Shown one piece after another: positions 22,460 through 34,306 of a stretch of 64,000 nucleotides of DNA. The stretch is from positions 356,788 through 420,787 of the forward strand of contig CAJJDN010000092.1 of the NCBI GenBank assembly GCA_905182985.1, written 5' to 3'. The translations under genes were made by a program, and so were the position numbers. Each line of letters starts with the position of its first letter. The stretch's first letter is position 1. The notes beneath the pieces were generated by a model, which did not search any database, had not been told where the DNA came from, and saw only the letters and a list, made by a program, of their open reading frames with translations. This stretch comes from Paramecium sonneborni. Lineage: Eukaryota; Ciliophora; Oligohymenophorea; Peniculida; Parameciidae.

Positions 22460-24024
22460 ATGATTTAGTAGTAACAATAATAAGAGGATGGTGTAAAAGG
22501 AGAGATAAAAGAAGAGGGAGGTAACGTAACTTAGTATCCTGAAGAAAGTCGAAATGATCCTGGTCATAAGACTTCAACTAAGAAGCGCACTTCATCAAAT
22601 GATTCATCTCCTTCATCTTCTTTCGAGAATAAGATTGGAAAGCGTTATTAATCGAATAGCGAATTCAAAGTACATTTTTACGTACGTCATGTACATATGA
22701 ATGGTATGAGTGATAATGAATTCTTAAGTTTTATAAAGAGAAAAGGTATTGTGTATTAATATTTAGTTAATTTGGCTGGATCATGTGAAATTGTGTAAAT
22801 GTTTAATTAGTAAGGATCATTTTGTGATGTAGCTATAGGAATGACTAATGATGATAATGCAAAATTAGTTTATATTGGAAAGAAGCATTTCAATTTTGGA
22901 AGGAATGGTAATTGGTTTTTTGGATGTTATTCATTTAGGAAGATAGAAAGAGATTGTAGAATTAAGTGATGCATTTAAAAATTATTTGGAAAACAAGAAA
23001 ATGTTAGACAAAGAATAATTGGAACGCTCATTAAGAAGAAATGTTTATAATTTGAATATAATTTTAGTAATAATCAAAAGGAAGAAGTGATAGTAGTGAA
23101 TCGTCAAGGAGATACAAGAGTAGAAGTACAAGTAAGAAAAAGAAAAGCAAGAGAATTGATAATAAATAAATATGGCAATAAAATAAGAGAAGATCTCCAT
23201 CTTCATCAAGTGAACCAAGAAAAGTTAAGAAGACAAAAAAAAATAGACATTCATCTTAAAGTTCATCAAGAGATTCAAATAAGGATAGTATTCAACCAAT
23301 AAAACCTTAATAAGTATTTACAGATAAGAATACTGTTTATATATTTTCAATTCCTTAAGAAGTTAATGAAAATGAAGTGATTTAAGAGATTGTGTAGCAT
23401 CATAAATAGAGTGCTCCTATCAATCATATTTGGAGTTATTATTTATATTAAATATTAAGACACTTTAGATAAGATGCAATATCTAGAATTATAATTTTAA
23501 GATGAAAATACTGCACAATATCTAGTAAACTTGAGGCCCTGTTTACATGTTAAGGGCATACCACTTTTAGTTGTGTCTAAAAAATAAAGACCTGTTTCAG
23601 AGTTAATAAGAAATTTTGAAATTTAAGTTGAACTTGATAAAGATGTGCTTGCTTTTAATGTCTATTAAGAATTTAAAAAATATGGAGATCTTATTGGAAT
23701 TTATGTTTTTTAGTAAAATAGGAAGTATTGAAGACTATTTAATTATCAAGTTATTTACTCTTGTATTCATCGTCTTCTTAATTGCAGGAGGCTTTACGTC
23801 CTCCAGTCCATTTATAATTAACTATTAATGATTAAATAGTTAATGCTAATGCCAAGATTATTGATAAACCTATTGATATCCAAAGACCATTTATCAAAGA
23901 AACTTTAGCTTATTAACTAAACAATTAAAATGATGAAGATGATGACAGTAATACAATCATTATATATTTATAAGACAAGAAAAGAAAAAATAAAAGAAAA
24001 GTTGAAAAACCTTAGAAAAAATGA
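22460..24024 (+). CDS. RS-rich RRM protein (splicing-factor-like)
   Basis: About 480 residues. The N-terminus is Gln-rich, followed by a Ser-rich region and a first RRM-like segment (FKVHFYVRHVHMNGMSDNEF, GSFCDVAIGM). Then come a helical linker, an Arg-Ser/Lys-Ser block (RSDSSESSRRYKSRSTSKKK) and a second RRM-like region (NTVYIFSIPQEVNENEVIQE). The tail is basic. Introns at 22908-22938, 23043-23067, 23435-23459 and 23725-23750 keep the frame. The layout suggests an mRNA-binding or splicing factor. The last part of the gene (from 23587) is repeated after the N at 24747; that second copy looks like an assembly artefact rather than a pseudogene. Confidence 0.65.
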
Positions 24025-24746
24025 CAAGCCATTTTAATTTAATATTCAAAAAAATATATTATTTACATACACACACTCCTTTTACAACATCAATTTAAGG
24101 AAATATTAAACTTTATATATAGAATATGCAAATCTCCTCTCCTCCCCCTTTATTGAATTTATTTTAATATTAATTTTAATTTATAAGGGTATTTTTGTAT
24201 GCAAACTTATAACCCTGATTGCTTATTTGAGTCAATATGACATATTGATACAGATCTCATAACATAACAAACTCTAGAGAATCATATGCCACCATAAAAC
24301 CCTCTTCCACATTAAAACCTATTAATAGAGATGTTAAAGGCAATGTATTATTGCTAAAATAAAAAAGATCTTTCATGAAAATGAACATTAGTAGAAAAAG
24401 CTAAGGATTTCAATAATTCAAATTAAATCAAGAATATATACTAAATAATGCAAAATAACCCTTACTCTACTTTGATACTATGACAGAACATCTAGATCTA
24501 TGTGTATGTGTAATAATCTTAGATCACAGTCTTTGAAAAATTATATCTTTTTAGGGAAAATATTGTTTAAGAATAAAAAATATGAAAGTATTAATTCGTG
24601 AAAATCCTAACTTTCTCTCTATTTTTAAAGTTTATGATCAAGTCATTTATCCTAAATTCTTTGATTGTTTTATGTATCTCAATTAATTATGATGATCATA
24701 AGGCTAAACAATTCAAATCTTAAAAATAAATATTGAAAAAATCATA
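23587..24746 (+). repeat. 1160-bp direct repeat, copy 1 (likely unmerged contig end)
   Basis: This 1160-bp segment recurs at 24748-25907 with a constant offset of 1161, and I saw no difference between the copies. It ends exactly at the base before the single N at 24747. It contains the 3' end of the RS/RRM gene plus about 720 bp of downstream sequence. Confidence 0.9.
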
Positions 24747-24747
24747 N
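24747..24747. other. assembly gap (single N)
   Basis: A lone ambiguous base flanked on both sides by the same 1160-bp sequence. This is what remains when two overlapping contigs are joined without merging the overlap. Confidence 0.9.
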
Positions 24748-25907
24748 AAGACCTGTTTCAGAGTTAATAAGAAATTTTGAAATTTAAGTTGAACTTGATA
24801 AAGATGTGCTTGCTTTTAATGTCTATTAAGAATTTAAAAAATATGGAGATCTTATTGGAATTTATGTTTTTTAGTAAAATAGGAAGTATTGAAGACTATT
24901 TAATTATCAAGTTATTTACTCTTGTATTCATCGTCTTCTTAATTGCAGGAGGCTTTACGTCCTCCAGTCCATTTATAATTAACTATTAATGATTAAATAG
25001 TTAATGCTAATGCCAAGATTATTGATAAACCTATTGATATCCAAAGACCATTTATCAAAGAAACTTTAGCTTATTAACTAAACAATTAAAATGATGAAGA
25101 TGATGACAGTAATACAATCATTATATATTTATAAGACAAGAAAAGAAAAAATAAAAGAAAAGTTGAAAAACCTTAGAAAAAATGACAAGCCATTTTAATT
25201 TAATATTCAAAAAAATATATTATTTACATACACACACTCCTTTTACAACATCAATTTAAGGAAATATTAAACTTTATATATAGAATATGCAAATCTCCTC
25301 TCCTCCCCCTTTATTGAATTTATTTTAATATTAATTTTAATTTATAAGGGTATTTTTGTATGCAAACTTATAACCCTGATTGCTTATTTGAGTCAATATG
25401 ACATATTGATACAGATCTCATAACATAACAAACTCTAGAGAATCATATGCCACCATAAAACCCTCTTCCACATTAAAACCTATTAATAGAGATGTTAAAG
25501 GCAATGTATTATTGCTAAAATAAAAAAGATCTTTCATGAAAATGAACATTAGTAGAAAAAGCTAAGGATTTCAATAATTCAAATTAAATCAAGAATATAT
25601 ACTAAATAATGCAAAATAACCCTTACTCTACTTTGATACTATGACAGAACATCTAGATCTATGTGTATGTGTAATAATCTTAGATCACAGTCTTTGAAAA
25701 ATTATATCTTTTTAGGGAAAATATTGTTTAAGAATAAAAAATATGAAAGTATTAATTCGTGAAAATCCTAACTTTCTCTCTATTTTTAAAGTTTATGATC
25801 AAGTCATTTATCCTAAATTCTTTGATTGTTTTATGTATCTCAATTAATTATGATGATCATAAGGCTAAACAATTCAAATCTTAAAAATAAATATTGAAAA
25901 AATCATA
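24748..25907 (+). repeat. 1160-bp direct repeat, copy 2 (likely unmerged contig end)
   Basis: Second copy of 23587-24746. It starts abruptly in the middle of the RRM gene, directly after the N, and then continues into unique sequence at 25908. The partial RRM reading frame in it (to about 25185) should not be annotated as a gene. Confidence 0.9.
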
Positions 25908-26381
25908 AATTTAAGTTTGAAACAATCATCAGTGCCTATCCTAACAATATAAATGCAGTTGCAAAAATAAAAATAAAATAAAGTCTGTAAAAGGTTAGCA
26001 AACTATTTTTAATGAAGAAACAAGGAATTTTATAAATTGAAAAATAAAATAATGAATAATTGAAATAACCATAAAAAACGGTCTAATAATCTCCTCAATC
26101 CAGAACATTAAAGTATAATTTAGTTAAATCAATTAGGAGAACATATAATTGCATCTTATAATGAAGTTATAAAATAGGAATCTTAAAGAAAATTTTAATA
26201 AATATGAGATATTATTTGAAAAGTTTCATTAGTAAGTACAAACATGTCAATAATAGAAATGACTATTTCTAATTAATAGGTAAGATGAATTTATGTACAA
26301 TTCTAAGAAAAGTGTGGTGATATAATTGAATAAATAAAGATGGTTATTAATGAAATGTAATTCTATTTAAAATACGAATGA
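25400..26381 (+). CDS. unresolved multi-exon gene, unknown product
   Basis: Several short plus-strand stretches read like protein but in shifting frames, as expected for exons split by small introns. A good exon runs from about 25910 to 26110 (FETIISAYPNNINAVAKIKI and a Gln-rich part), another from about 26105 to 26205 (LNQLGEHIIASYNEVIKQES). The 5' part lies inside the duplicated block, so in the true sequence the gene follows the RRM gene directly. A stop TGA near 26379-26381 is the likely end, 29 bp from the stop of the convergent gene. I recognise no domain, and exon borders and start are not settled. Confidence 0.35.
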
Positions 26382-26410
26382 ATAATAAGATTATATAATG
26401 GATACAATAA

Positions 26411-27519
26411 TCATTATTGATATTTAGACATGAGTTTAGATAAATCACTCACAGTTACATTGCTTCCCGAGAGAATGACAAGACTATTTTTATACTAAGT
26501 TTTTTTGCAGCCTGCATAGGCAATAGCTGAATTGAATTCTGCAATTTCATCTGCTTTGGCTAATTCACATTAAGCTTTTTCAACTTCTTGAGTTGAAACA
26601 AAAATAATTTCATCAATAAATCCTTCTATTATTTAAGAACAGATTGTTGATTCTCTTCTTGTAGAGCCATACAACATAACTCCAATAACTTTAATTTAAT
26701 TTTTAGCTATATGTTTTAGATAAAATGCAATTGCAGCAATTAAAGCTCCACTTTTAAGTGTAACAAATACATAATCAAGTTTGGTTTTGGTTAGTACTTA
26801 CCATTAATCAATTTCAAATCCAATTGTTGCATATCCTCCAAATACATCTACATCATTATAAATATCTAAATAGTCATAACCATTATCTTCTGCATATTTA
26901 AATGCTTCGACTTCAATATCTGATTTATTTAATTGAGAATTTATAACTTTAACATTTGGTAAATCATTTAAATCATGCATTTCATTCAAATGTTTACAAA
27001 ATATAATAAGTTATCCTAGTAATTCATATGGTTTTATTTTAGATTATAGCTATTAATCTTTAATAACACATGATTATCCCGGATCAGTCGGAGTGTCATC
27101 TTAAAGTAATTCACTAGTTGTTTAATCAATATGGAATTCTTATTTCTTTTCTTATTTAAATATCTTTAAACATTCTATGCAAGCTGTTGCAGCATTTCCA
27201 GATGAACAAATAACGAGATTCAATTATTCCAATCCTTTATGCCGTTTTTTTTGCTGCAACCTAAATAACATGTGATACATGGCTCTCATTTTAACTGATC
27301 CAGATGGTAATAGACTCTCCAATTTACAAAATATTCCTCCTATCTCCTTTATAGGTGTTAACTAAATAAATAAATAGATAATACTTTTATTGGTGATTCA
27401 TCTGAATATAGACACTATTAACCAAGTTTTATTGCCTAAACCAATTCTGGCAATAAATATTTTAATTCATAGGATATCATATTGCATTTCTCGTTTTACC
27501 TACTTTAAGCACAACCCAT
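26411..27519 (-). CDS. PLP-dependent serine racemase / threonine dehydratase-like enzyme
   Basis: About 361 residues, with one 23-nt intron at 27362-27384. It is a fold-type II pyridoxal-phosphate enzyme: the PLP lysine lies in PSGSVKMRAMY, the substrate Ser/Asn loop in CSSGNAATA, a Gly-containing segment DVFGGYATIGFEI corresponds to the region of the usual GQGT motif, and ALIAAIAFYLK with a late LSGSN motif fills the phosphate-binding and cofactor-contact positions. These families deaminate or racemise Ser/Thr. The N-terminus MGCAQS is a good N-myristoylation/palmitoylation signal, which would put the enzyme on a membrane; this is unusual. Several glycine-loop positions deviate from active enzymes, so activity is not assured. 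Starts 38 bp from divergent ATG3. Confidence 0.8.
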
Positions 27520-27557
27520 CTAATTAATTTATAGATATTTTTTTAAATAAATATTAA

Positions 27558-28332
27558 ATGGATTATATCAAAAACCAAGCAAGTAAATTGGCATAAGGAC
27601 TTGTACCAACTTTTATACCTCCTCCTAAATAATCTGTATTCCTATCAAAAGGTATGTTAACACCAGAAGAATTTATTAATGTATATTATTTTTAAATTTA
27701 TTATAGGCTGGAGATCGATTGATAAGTAATGGAGGTAATTGGAAATGGTGTAAAGCCATTAGTGATTAATATAAGAACAAATATTTGCCAGATGACAAAT
27801 AATTTTTAATACAAGAAAACATTATCTCTTATAAAAGAATTAAAGATTTAAATAGTGGAGGAACTTTCACTGAACAATAAGAAGGAGATGAAGTTATAAT
27901 TATGAAGTCAGAGGAATAACCAGCCTAATAAATTGTACAAGGTCAAGAAAGATATTATACATTGTATATTACTTATGATCTTTATTACTTCACTCCTAGA
28001 TTATATCTAAGTGGTAAAATTGATGAAAAACCATTAACTTACTCAGATGTCAAAGAAGTATTATCAAATTATTAAATATTTAGGATGTCTCTGGAGAATA
28101 TGCTGATAAAACTGTGACTGAAGAATTATTTAAAGAGTTGAATATAAATTTACCAACTATTCACCCTTGCAAACATGCCGATACTCTTAAATTCTTTGTT
28201 GATTAAATGAGAGATAATGGAATTACAGAAGATAAAATACATCCTGATAATTCTTTAACAATATTTTTGAAGTTTATGAATTCAGTCATTCCAACAATAC
28301 AATTTGATTTTGTTAACACCATTGAGCTTTGA
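27558..28332 (+). CDS. ATG3: autophagy E2-like enzyme ATG3
   Basis: About 240 residues, with 26-nt introns at 27681-27706 and 28058-28083. All family landmarks are present in order: the N-terminal amphipathic helix region, TPEEFINAGD, GNWKWCKA, YITYDLYYFTPRLYLSG, DVSGEYADKTVT, the catalytic HPC motif in TIHPCKHA, and the closing IFLKFMNSVIPTIQFDF. ATG3 transfers ATG8 from ATG7 to phosphatidylethanolamine during autophagosome formation. The loop between GNWKW and ITYD is shorter than in animals, as in other protists. It shares a 38-bp spacer with the divergent PLP enzyme gene. Confidence 0.95.
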
Positions 28333-28662
28333 TTGCATATTAATAAATCCATAATATATATAATATCATTGCATACGGACATTTTTCTATTAACTTGATT
28401 TTTAATATAAATTTAATATAAATAATTAATTTTCAATTCTTTGAACTCTTTAATTCTACACTTATTTGAGTATCCTAAAAACGAACAACCTTTTTATAAA
28501 TTTAGTCTTGAAGAATAAACTTAAGAAGAGTTAAAGAAATTAAAATTTACTTATACTTATAAAAACATATGAATACATGTATTTTTGTGTCATAATATAT
28601 AGATATTTATTAACAGTTTTGATTATGTTTGATATTATATTGTTTTTTATTTAATTTGTAAA
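28333..28662. other. intergenic with a short orphan coding-like fragment
   Basis: Mostly AT-rich. From about 28450 to 28570 one plus-strand frame reads EYPKNEQPFYKFSLEEQ followed by a charged helix and TGA; it has no start codon or partner exon, so it may be a gene relic or an unrecognised last exon. Confidence 0.3.
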
Positions 28663-30105
28663 ATGCAATCATTTAAAGACACTGATAATAATAGTGAAAA
28701 CTTGAATGAAGAAGATAAGTAATGTAATATAGTCTATAACTAAAGCAGCTCAATTAATTAGCATGTACCCTAGTTCCCTTAGAAAAAGGCTCCATCATAT
28801 TCTCACGAAGTTCCACAAATACTCAAATTATAAAATTAATTCAGAAATGCTTAAGGAAATATTCGCCGAGAATTGGAATGCTAATTGATAAAGAGATTGG
28901 TTGATTTAAAAAAGAATAGCGATTCTGATTGGTATAGATTGAATGGAGCTTGGGCATAAAAATACACAACATACTTATATGATAATTCAAGTACATTGCC
29001 TGGTCCAATCGACAATACTGATTTGCTCTAGAATAGAAATCAAGTAAGAAATGTAGATTTCTTTGTTGTAAATGAGACAGTTTGGAAGTTCCTTCTTGAA
29101 GAGTATAGTGGTGGTCCTGAAATCCTAGATGAAAAAATTCCACCATCTCCTACTTCAAATGCAAGTTCTACAACAGACAGAGCAAAATCAGTTGATATCA
29201 GCATAATTTCAAGTGTATCATAAATTGATATCAACCCTGAAATACCAATCAAAGGCTTAAAGAATGAATTGTACTTTTGTTATATGCATTCTACTCTCTA
29301 ATGTATGATGACTATTTCAGAACTTAATAATTTCATATTAAATTATATCAATAGATAACACTCATAATCTATGACATTATGTAGAAATTATTAAGAACTT
29401 CTTCGATAACTTAAGGATACTCAATACGATTATATAAAAATTAATTCATTACGCAATACAATAAGCAAAAAATTTAATCCAAAACATTAACACGATGCAT
29501 AAGAATTTCTTCTGTTTTTGATGTCCAGTTTTGAGGATGAAATAAATAATTTTAATAAAAAATAAACATAATCTAAATTACCCAACATTATTTAGAAATA
29601 TCTTTAGGGATAGATTATAAGTGAAATTATTTGCAAAAATTGTTTACATAAATCATCGATTACTGAAGATTTTTTAACTTTATCTTTGGCTTTAACAAAA
29701 ATAAATTCTATTAATTAATTGTTGGATGAGTTTCTTAAAGATGAATTGATCTAAGATTATAAATGTGATAGTTGCCATAAAAAAAAAACTGCTATAAAGA
29801 AAACAAGAATAACTAAATTACCATAATATCTCATTCTTCATTTAAAAAGATTCAAGTTTTTTCCTAAATCAAATAAAATAATTCAACATGTAAAATTTTC
29901 ACTAGAATCCATTTTTTGTGGAATCAAATATACTTTAGTTGGAGTTATTGTCCATTCTGGATCTCTGGAATAAGGCCATTATTTTTCATATTGCAAGAGA
30001 TAGAATAAATGGTGGCTTTTCAATGATCAAAAAATTAAACAAGTTAATAACATTGATGTACTCTAACAATAAGCATATATTTTGTTTTATTAATAACTTC
30101 TATGA
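28663..30105 (+). CDS. ubiquitin-specific protease (DUSP + USP)
   Basis: An intronless 480-residue ORF. After a Ser/Asn-rich N-terminus, residues about 55-145 look like a DUSP domain (KKNSDSDWYRLNGAWAQKY, VWKFLLEEYSGGPEI). The catalytic USP domain follows: a Cys box (GLKNELYFCYMHSTLQCM, catalytic Cys near 205), the QQL-type HDAQEFLLFLM motif, a CxxC zinc ribbon (CKNC...CDSC), LPQYLILHLKRFKF, and the His box (GHYFSYCKRQNKWWLFND, His near 435). It removes ubiquitin from substrates. The Cys box lacks the usual NxGNTC Gly and Asn residues just before the Cys, so oxyanion stabilisation may differ, but Cys and His are in place. Confidence 0.9.
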
Positions 30106-30155
30106 TTATATATTATAAGTAGTTAACATAATCCGTTTTTATTTTAATTATAATA

Positions 30156-31311
30156 ATGAAAGTTATTGCAGTGACATTAGTGTTATTGTTGGCAGGAAAT
30201 GCTTTTGCTGGTGATCTCATCCATAAGTGAGTTCTATTAATATGAAAATAGATATCCAATTATTGGCAAGAGTAAGCCATCCTTGGTTAGCATCTTGACA
30301 GAATTGGAAAATAAATTAACATCAGGCGGTTCTGTTGATACAGCAGTCAACTTTTTGGATAGCTTAAGAGCATCTATCGATTCTGAATAAATTAGACATG
30401 ATCAATTATACACAGACTAAAGAAATTAATGCGGTGCTGAATTAGAATTAAGAACTAAGGATGTTAAAGATGCTGAATAAGTCTTAAATAGAGCAACTGA
30501 ACAATATGAAAATTGTTCAACCTCAAAAAAGAAGGCTGATGCTGAATTAGATAACAATTTGGATAGTCAAAAAGTAAATAAAATAATTTATTGAATCAGG
30601 CAACAGATACTGATATTAAGATCTTAGATTCCATTAGATAAGCTGGCACTTAAAATTATAATGCCAAAAAACAAGATCATATTGATGCCTTAAGATCAAT
30701 CTAAGAAAGTCTGAAAATTTTAGATAGTTTCTAATCAGGAGGTGCCTCATTAGCTTAAATGTCTGAAATCTCTTTAAGAATGATTTAAGATGCAGTCAAA
30801 CTAAAAACAACTAATATCATGAGCTAAATTTCAAGCATCTTTGCTTAAATGCTCACATAAAATGGAGGGTATATATTAATATCAAATATAGATACATTGA
30901 AGTATTTGAAAGGCTTAAATAACTTTTATAAAATTTAGAATAAAATTTGTATACAAACTTATAAAAGATTTCTGAAGAAGAAGATTAATCCATTTAAGAG
31001 TATGATGATAGAAGAGTTCATTTAGTTGAATATTATAACAATTTAAAGAGAACTGAAAATAAATTAAGAGATCATATCACTACTATGGATATTTGCTAAG
31101 ATCAATAATCAGCCATCATTGACAGTGCTAGAGGAAAGAAAGTAAATCTTTTATTCAATATCTTAAGGTGAGAAATGGAGAAATCTTTGACAGCGCTACT
31201 AGAATGTGTAATGATTTTGCTTCTGAATATGAAAAGGCTACCTCAGTCAGAAAATAAGAGCTAGACTTAGTTGACCGAGTTAGGTCTAAAATAATTGAAA
31301 GAGGATCTTGA
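30156..31311 (+). CDS. trichocyst matrix protein
   Basis: Secretory protein of the trichocyst (dense-core granule) matrix. It has a signal peptide (residues 1-18) and alternating heptad coiled coils typical of the TMP family, ending GEIFDSATRMCNDFASEYEK and a short helix. Introns: 25 nt at 30227-30251, 26 nt near 30571-30596 (contains TGA), 34 nt near 30868-30901 and 26 nt near 31141-31166. With these removed the chain is continuous, about 348 residues. TMPs are made as precursors and cleaved into polypeptides that crystallise in the granule. A second family member lies at 42687-43779 in the opposite direction. Which subfamily (T1-T4) is not decided here. Confidence 0.85.
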
Positions 31312-31763
31312 TATCAAGTTTATTAAATAATTCATAACTTTATCTTCAAATTCTTCTCCTATATCTATTTTTATTTTAATAACTTCAATTCTCACAATTA
31401 GAGCCTTTTAATTTCACTTTGATGTTTGAAAAATTGTTAAATATAATTTTATGCTAATTATTAATAATTAATTCTTTAATGAAATCATATTTTATAACAT
31501 AATCTTAGAATTTCTGCTATTATCAAACTGAGTTTAATAAATAAATTAAACTTATTTTAATCTAATTCATCTAAATAACTAGATTAGTGTTTCTATCAAC
31601 TAAATATTTGATCCTAATTTAGCTGCATCACAAAAATTTTAGGATTAATTAAGTGTTAATTTTTGACACTTCTTTAATTATAACATTCATTAATCTATTG
31701 ATTTATTTATACATACTATAATTTTAAGAGAAAAAAATATAAATATTTAATTTATTTAATTAA
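31312..31763. other. AT-rich intergenic region
   Basis: No coding signal that I trust in either direction. It separates the trichocyst gene from the Alba gene. Confidence 0.4.
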
Positions 31764-32136
31764 ATGGACAGATAGCAAAATCAATAATTATAGTAACAAT
31801 AGGCATAAAAATAAAAATTGGATCCATAAGATAATCAATTGTAAGTTTTAATTAGGAAATCATTTAAAGCATAAGTATTCATTGCCAAGATTTTCTTAAA
31901 GAAATTTGGTGATGTGGAATTGCATGCTCTTGGAGAAGCATCTAAAAACAGTGTGAAAATGGCTGACTTTCTATAAAGATAAGGTACATTTACTAAATAA
32001 ACTTAAAGGTATTGTAACAATTAGTAAAATCAACTCGTTCACTTTATAAAATAATGAAAAAAAATAAGTCAAATTTATAGTTTAATTGACCTTGACAGCA
32101 GAAGGAAAGAAAAGATTGGATTAAGAATTGAATTGA
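31764..32136 (+). CDS. Alba-domain nucleic-acid-binding protein
   Basis: About 115 residues, one 25-nt intron at 31984-32008. A Gln-rich N-terminus (coded by TAA/TAG) leads into an Alba fold: QVFIAKIFLKKFGDVELHALGEASKNSV, then KMADFLQR, then after the intron GIVTISKINSF and KKQVKFIVQLTL. Alba proteins bind RNA or DNA; in protists they are mainly translational regulators or RNP parts. The order strand-helix-LHALGEA-helix-strand fits the family well. The ORF reads through a GTAAGT-like site at 31850 without a break, so no intron is needed there. Confidence 0.8.
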
Positions 32137-32353
32137 TCCTATATATAATGAGTATTAGACATGAAATCACATTATTTAAATCATAATTAGTTTATGAAAA
32201 GCAGATATGCTTACTCTAATCTATTTTTAATATATATAGAAAGAGCTGTTTTGTTTAGATTTTATATATTTGGAATTAGAATATGATTTTTAAGGATTTT
32301 ATTAATAAAATTAAAAAGATTAGAGAAAATTATGGATAACTTATTATATTTTA
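32137..32353. other. AT-rich, no gene recognised
   Basis: Spacer between the Alba gene and the pseudogene copy at 32354. Nothing convincing is seen. Confidence 0.35.
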
Positions 32354-32980
32354 TCAGTGTTTATATCCAAAAGAATGGACAAAATCTTATAAGCTATTTT
32401 CAATAGATTATTGAAGATGATCTTAAGTTTTTGGTTTAAGTAATTACAAAATCATATAGTTCTTTTAAATAAAGGTGTCATGCAAATTCTAAATTTATGT
32501 AATCCAAAAATTCAATTATTATATTGCTTCTGATTAGGAAGCCAGTTCTAGTAAGCATAATTAATTTTGTATTAAAATGTCATTAAAATGAGTAATTGGC
32601 ATGGATTTTATGATATTGTCTTCATTTATATAGATATCTTGCTCCATTTGAATTATTTCTTACCATGCTTTTTCGTATTTTTAGATTTAGAGTAAATCTT
32701 TCATTTTAAGTAATTTTTTGATTGTATTGTCAATGATGTTATTTGGATTCAATTGTTATTTTGATTAATTATCAAAATTCTATTTTAATTTTTTTTAAAA
32801 AAAGATAATTGAACCGCATTAATAGAGATCTGCTAACTAGAGTATTTACCACATCTAATTGGTTTTTTTTATAATTCTAATCGGCGTTCAATAATTGTTT
32901 ATTATAGATGAAAAATTTTAAAGTTGAAATAATATAATCTTTGATTCTTTTATTTATTTAGCATTCTATTTTTATAACAT
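32354..32980 (-). pseudogene. degraded copy of the coiled-coil gene at 35065-35772
   Basis: The segment matches 35065-35860 closely in direct orientation, beginning at the stop codon of the minus-strand ORF. Relative to that intact copy it has lost part of the coiled coil near 32800 (with a frameshift) and about 150 bp including the start region near 32900. Many substitutions are shared with neither frame. It is best read as a decaying paralogue. Confidence 0.7.
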
Positions 32981-33544
32981 AAAAAATTAAATTGAAATCT
33001 ATAAAAAAATTATTTTAAATAAACATTTCAAATATAATCTATAAATTTTATCATATAAGAGTAAATTTGAAGAAGTATGTAAATAGAAGAAAACAGTCCT
33101 AAGAAAGTTGATTATTTTATCTCTTATAATAAAGATAATCTTGCAATAATGAAATGTAATTTCTATAATTATTTTTTTTTTAGTTGCCATCTAAATCTAA
33201 ATATTAGTTAAAGTGATATAAAGCCAAAATACTTTTGGATACTATTTAAAACACTCTCTAACAGTTCTAAAGAATAAATTAATATCATTTGATATCCAGC
33301 CTAGTTGGATTTCTTAATTTGAAATCTGCAAATGACAATATATAATTTCTCTCTAAGTCTAATTAATTCAAAATATAATCTAATTTTAGAAGCATCTAGT
33401 AACATTTTTTTTTTATAAAACTCTGAATTTATGTAAGTTTTAATTATTATGGCAACTATTCTTGCTTGAATTTAAATGAAACGTCTCTAAATGTTTTATT
33501 ACTTTAATTCCTTATTAAAAAAATAATAAAAGATACTAAAAGTG
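32981..33544. other. AT-rich, no gene recognised
   Basis: Runs of T and A; ORFs in it look like chance. It lies between two repeat-family segments and may be remnant sequence. Confidence 0.35.
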
Positions 33545-34256
33545 CTCATTGTTTGATTTGCATGTTTCAATATTGTGTAATTATTATACAATTTCATTGA
33601 TCATTTATTAAAATAGTTCTCATACTTTGATAAATTAAAATGATCATAATGGGATGGGCATATTTTAAAGTCGGAAAATCAATTCTAAATTTTTCAACTT
33701 AATCACCTCTTCAGACATTTGGTCTTTTTATATTTATTTTAGTGGTTAATCAACTAAAAGATTATTATTTTTTTCCAATAATACTAATCATTGTAATATT
33801 ATTGATTGCTTAATTGTTGAAAATAAATGGTTTATTAGTTTAAGATTATTGCTAAGTACAGATGGTAGTAATGTTCTGATTAGGTTTGGAGAGGAACTTA
33901 AATATTAAAAATAAAATAAATTTAATATCTCACATATAAATTGTTCTTTTTGCATTTTAGGATTTCATCTTTCTTTTCTTTATTGTTCAATTGGATTTAT
34001 TGTCATCTGTAAGTAACATTAATTTTTAATTTACGTCAAATAGGTAATAAGGTTTTTGTTTTTTTGCATTCAAGAAAATATATCTTTGATTTCCTCAAAT
34101 TTAGCTGTTTCTTCTTCATACTAGTATCTAAAATTGCTCATTTTTCAAAAATTGAAAGGATTAATTAAAGGAAAAAGGAAATCCATTTAGAAATAGATTC
34201 ACCATGCAAGAGTGCGTTTAAGTGAGTGGAATATATATTTTAAATGTATTTGCCAT
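33545..34256 (-). CDS. member of a two-copy gene family, unknown (copy 1)
   Basis: Minus-strand reading from ATG 34256 gives MANTFKIYIPLTQTHSC and continues in pieces (KFEEIKDIF, EQFICEILNLFYF, SSSPNLIRTLLPSVL) that require several introns. The same pieces appear in the plus-strand copy at 56917. The plus strand of this segment is also open, with a chance 2-helix ORF from 33651. Conservation of the MANTFK reading in both copies favours the minus strand here. Function unknown; the copy could be a pseudogene. Confidence 0.4.
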
Positions 34257-34306
34257 ATTTAAATAAAAAATAGGATTCCTAAGAAACAATTAAATTAATT
34301 ATTGTA

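Noticed and set aside
23616..24989. Two identical 70-residue ORFs (23616 and 24777)
   Set aside because: They are partial readings of the RRM gene's exon and intron taken with the standard code, and the second is in the artefactual repeat.
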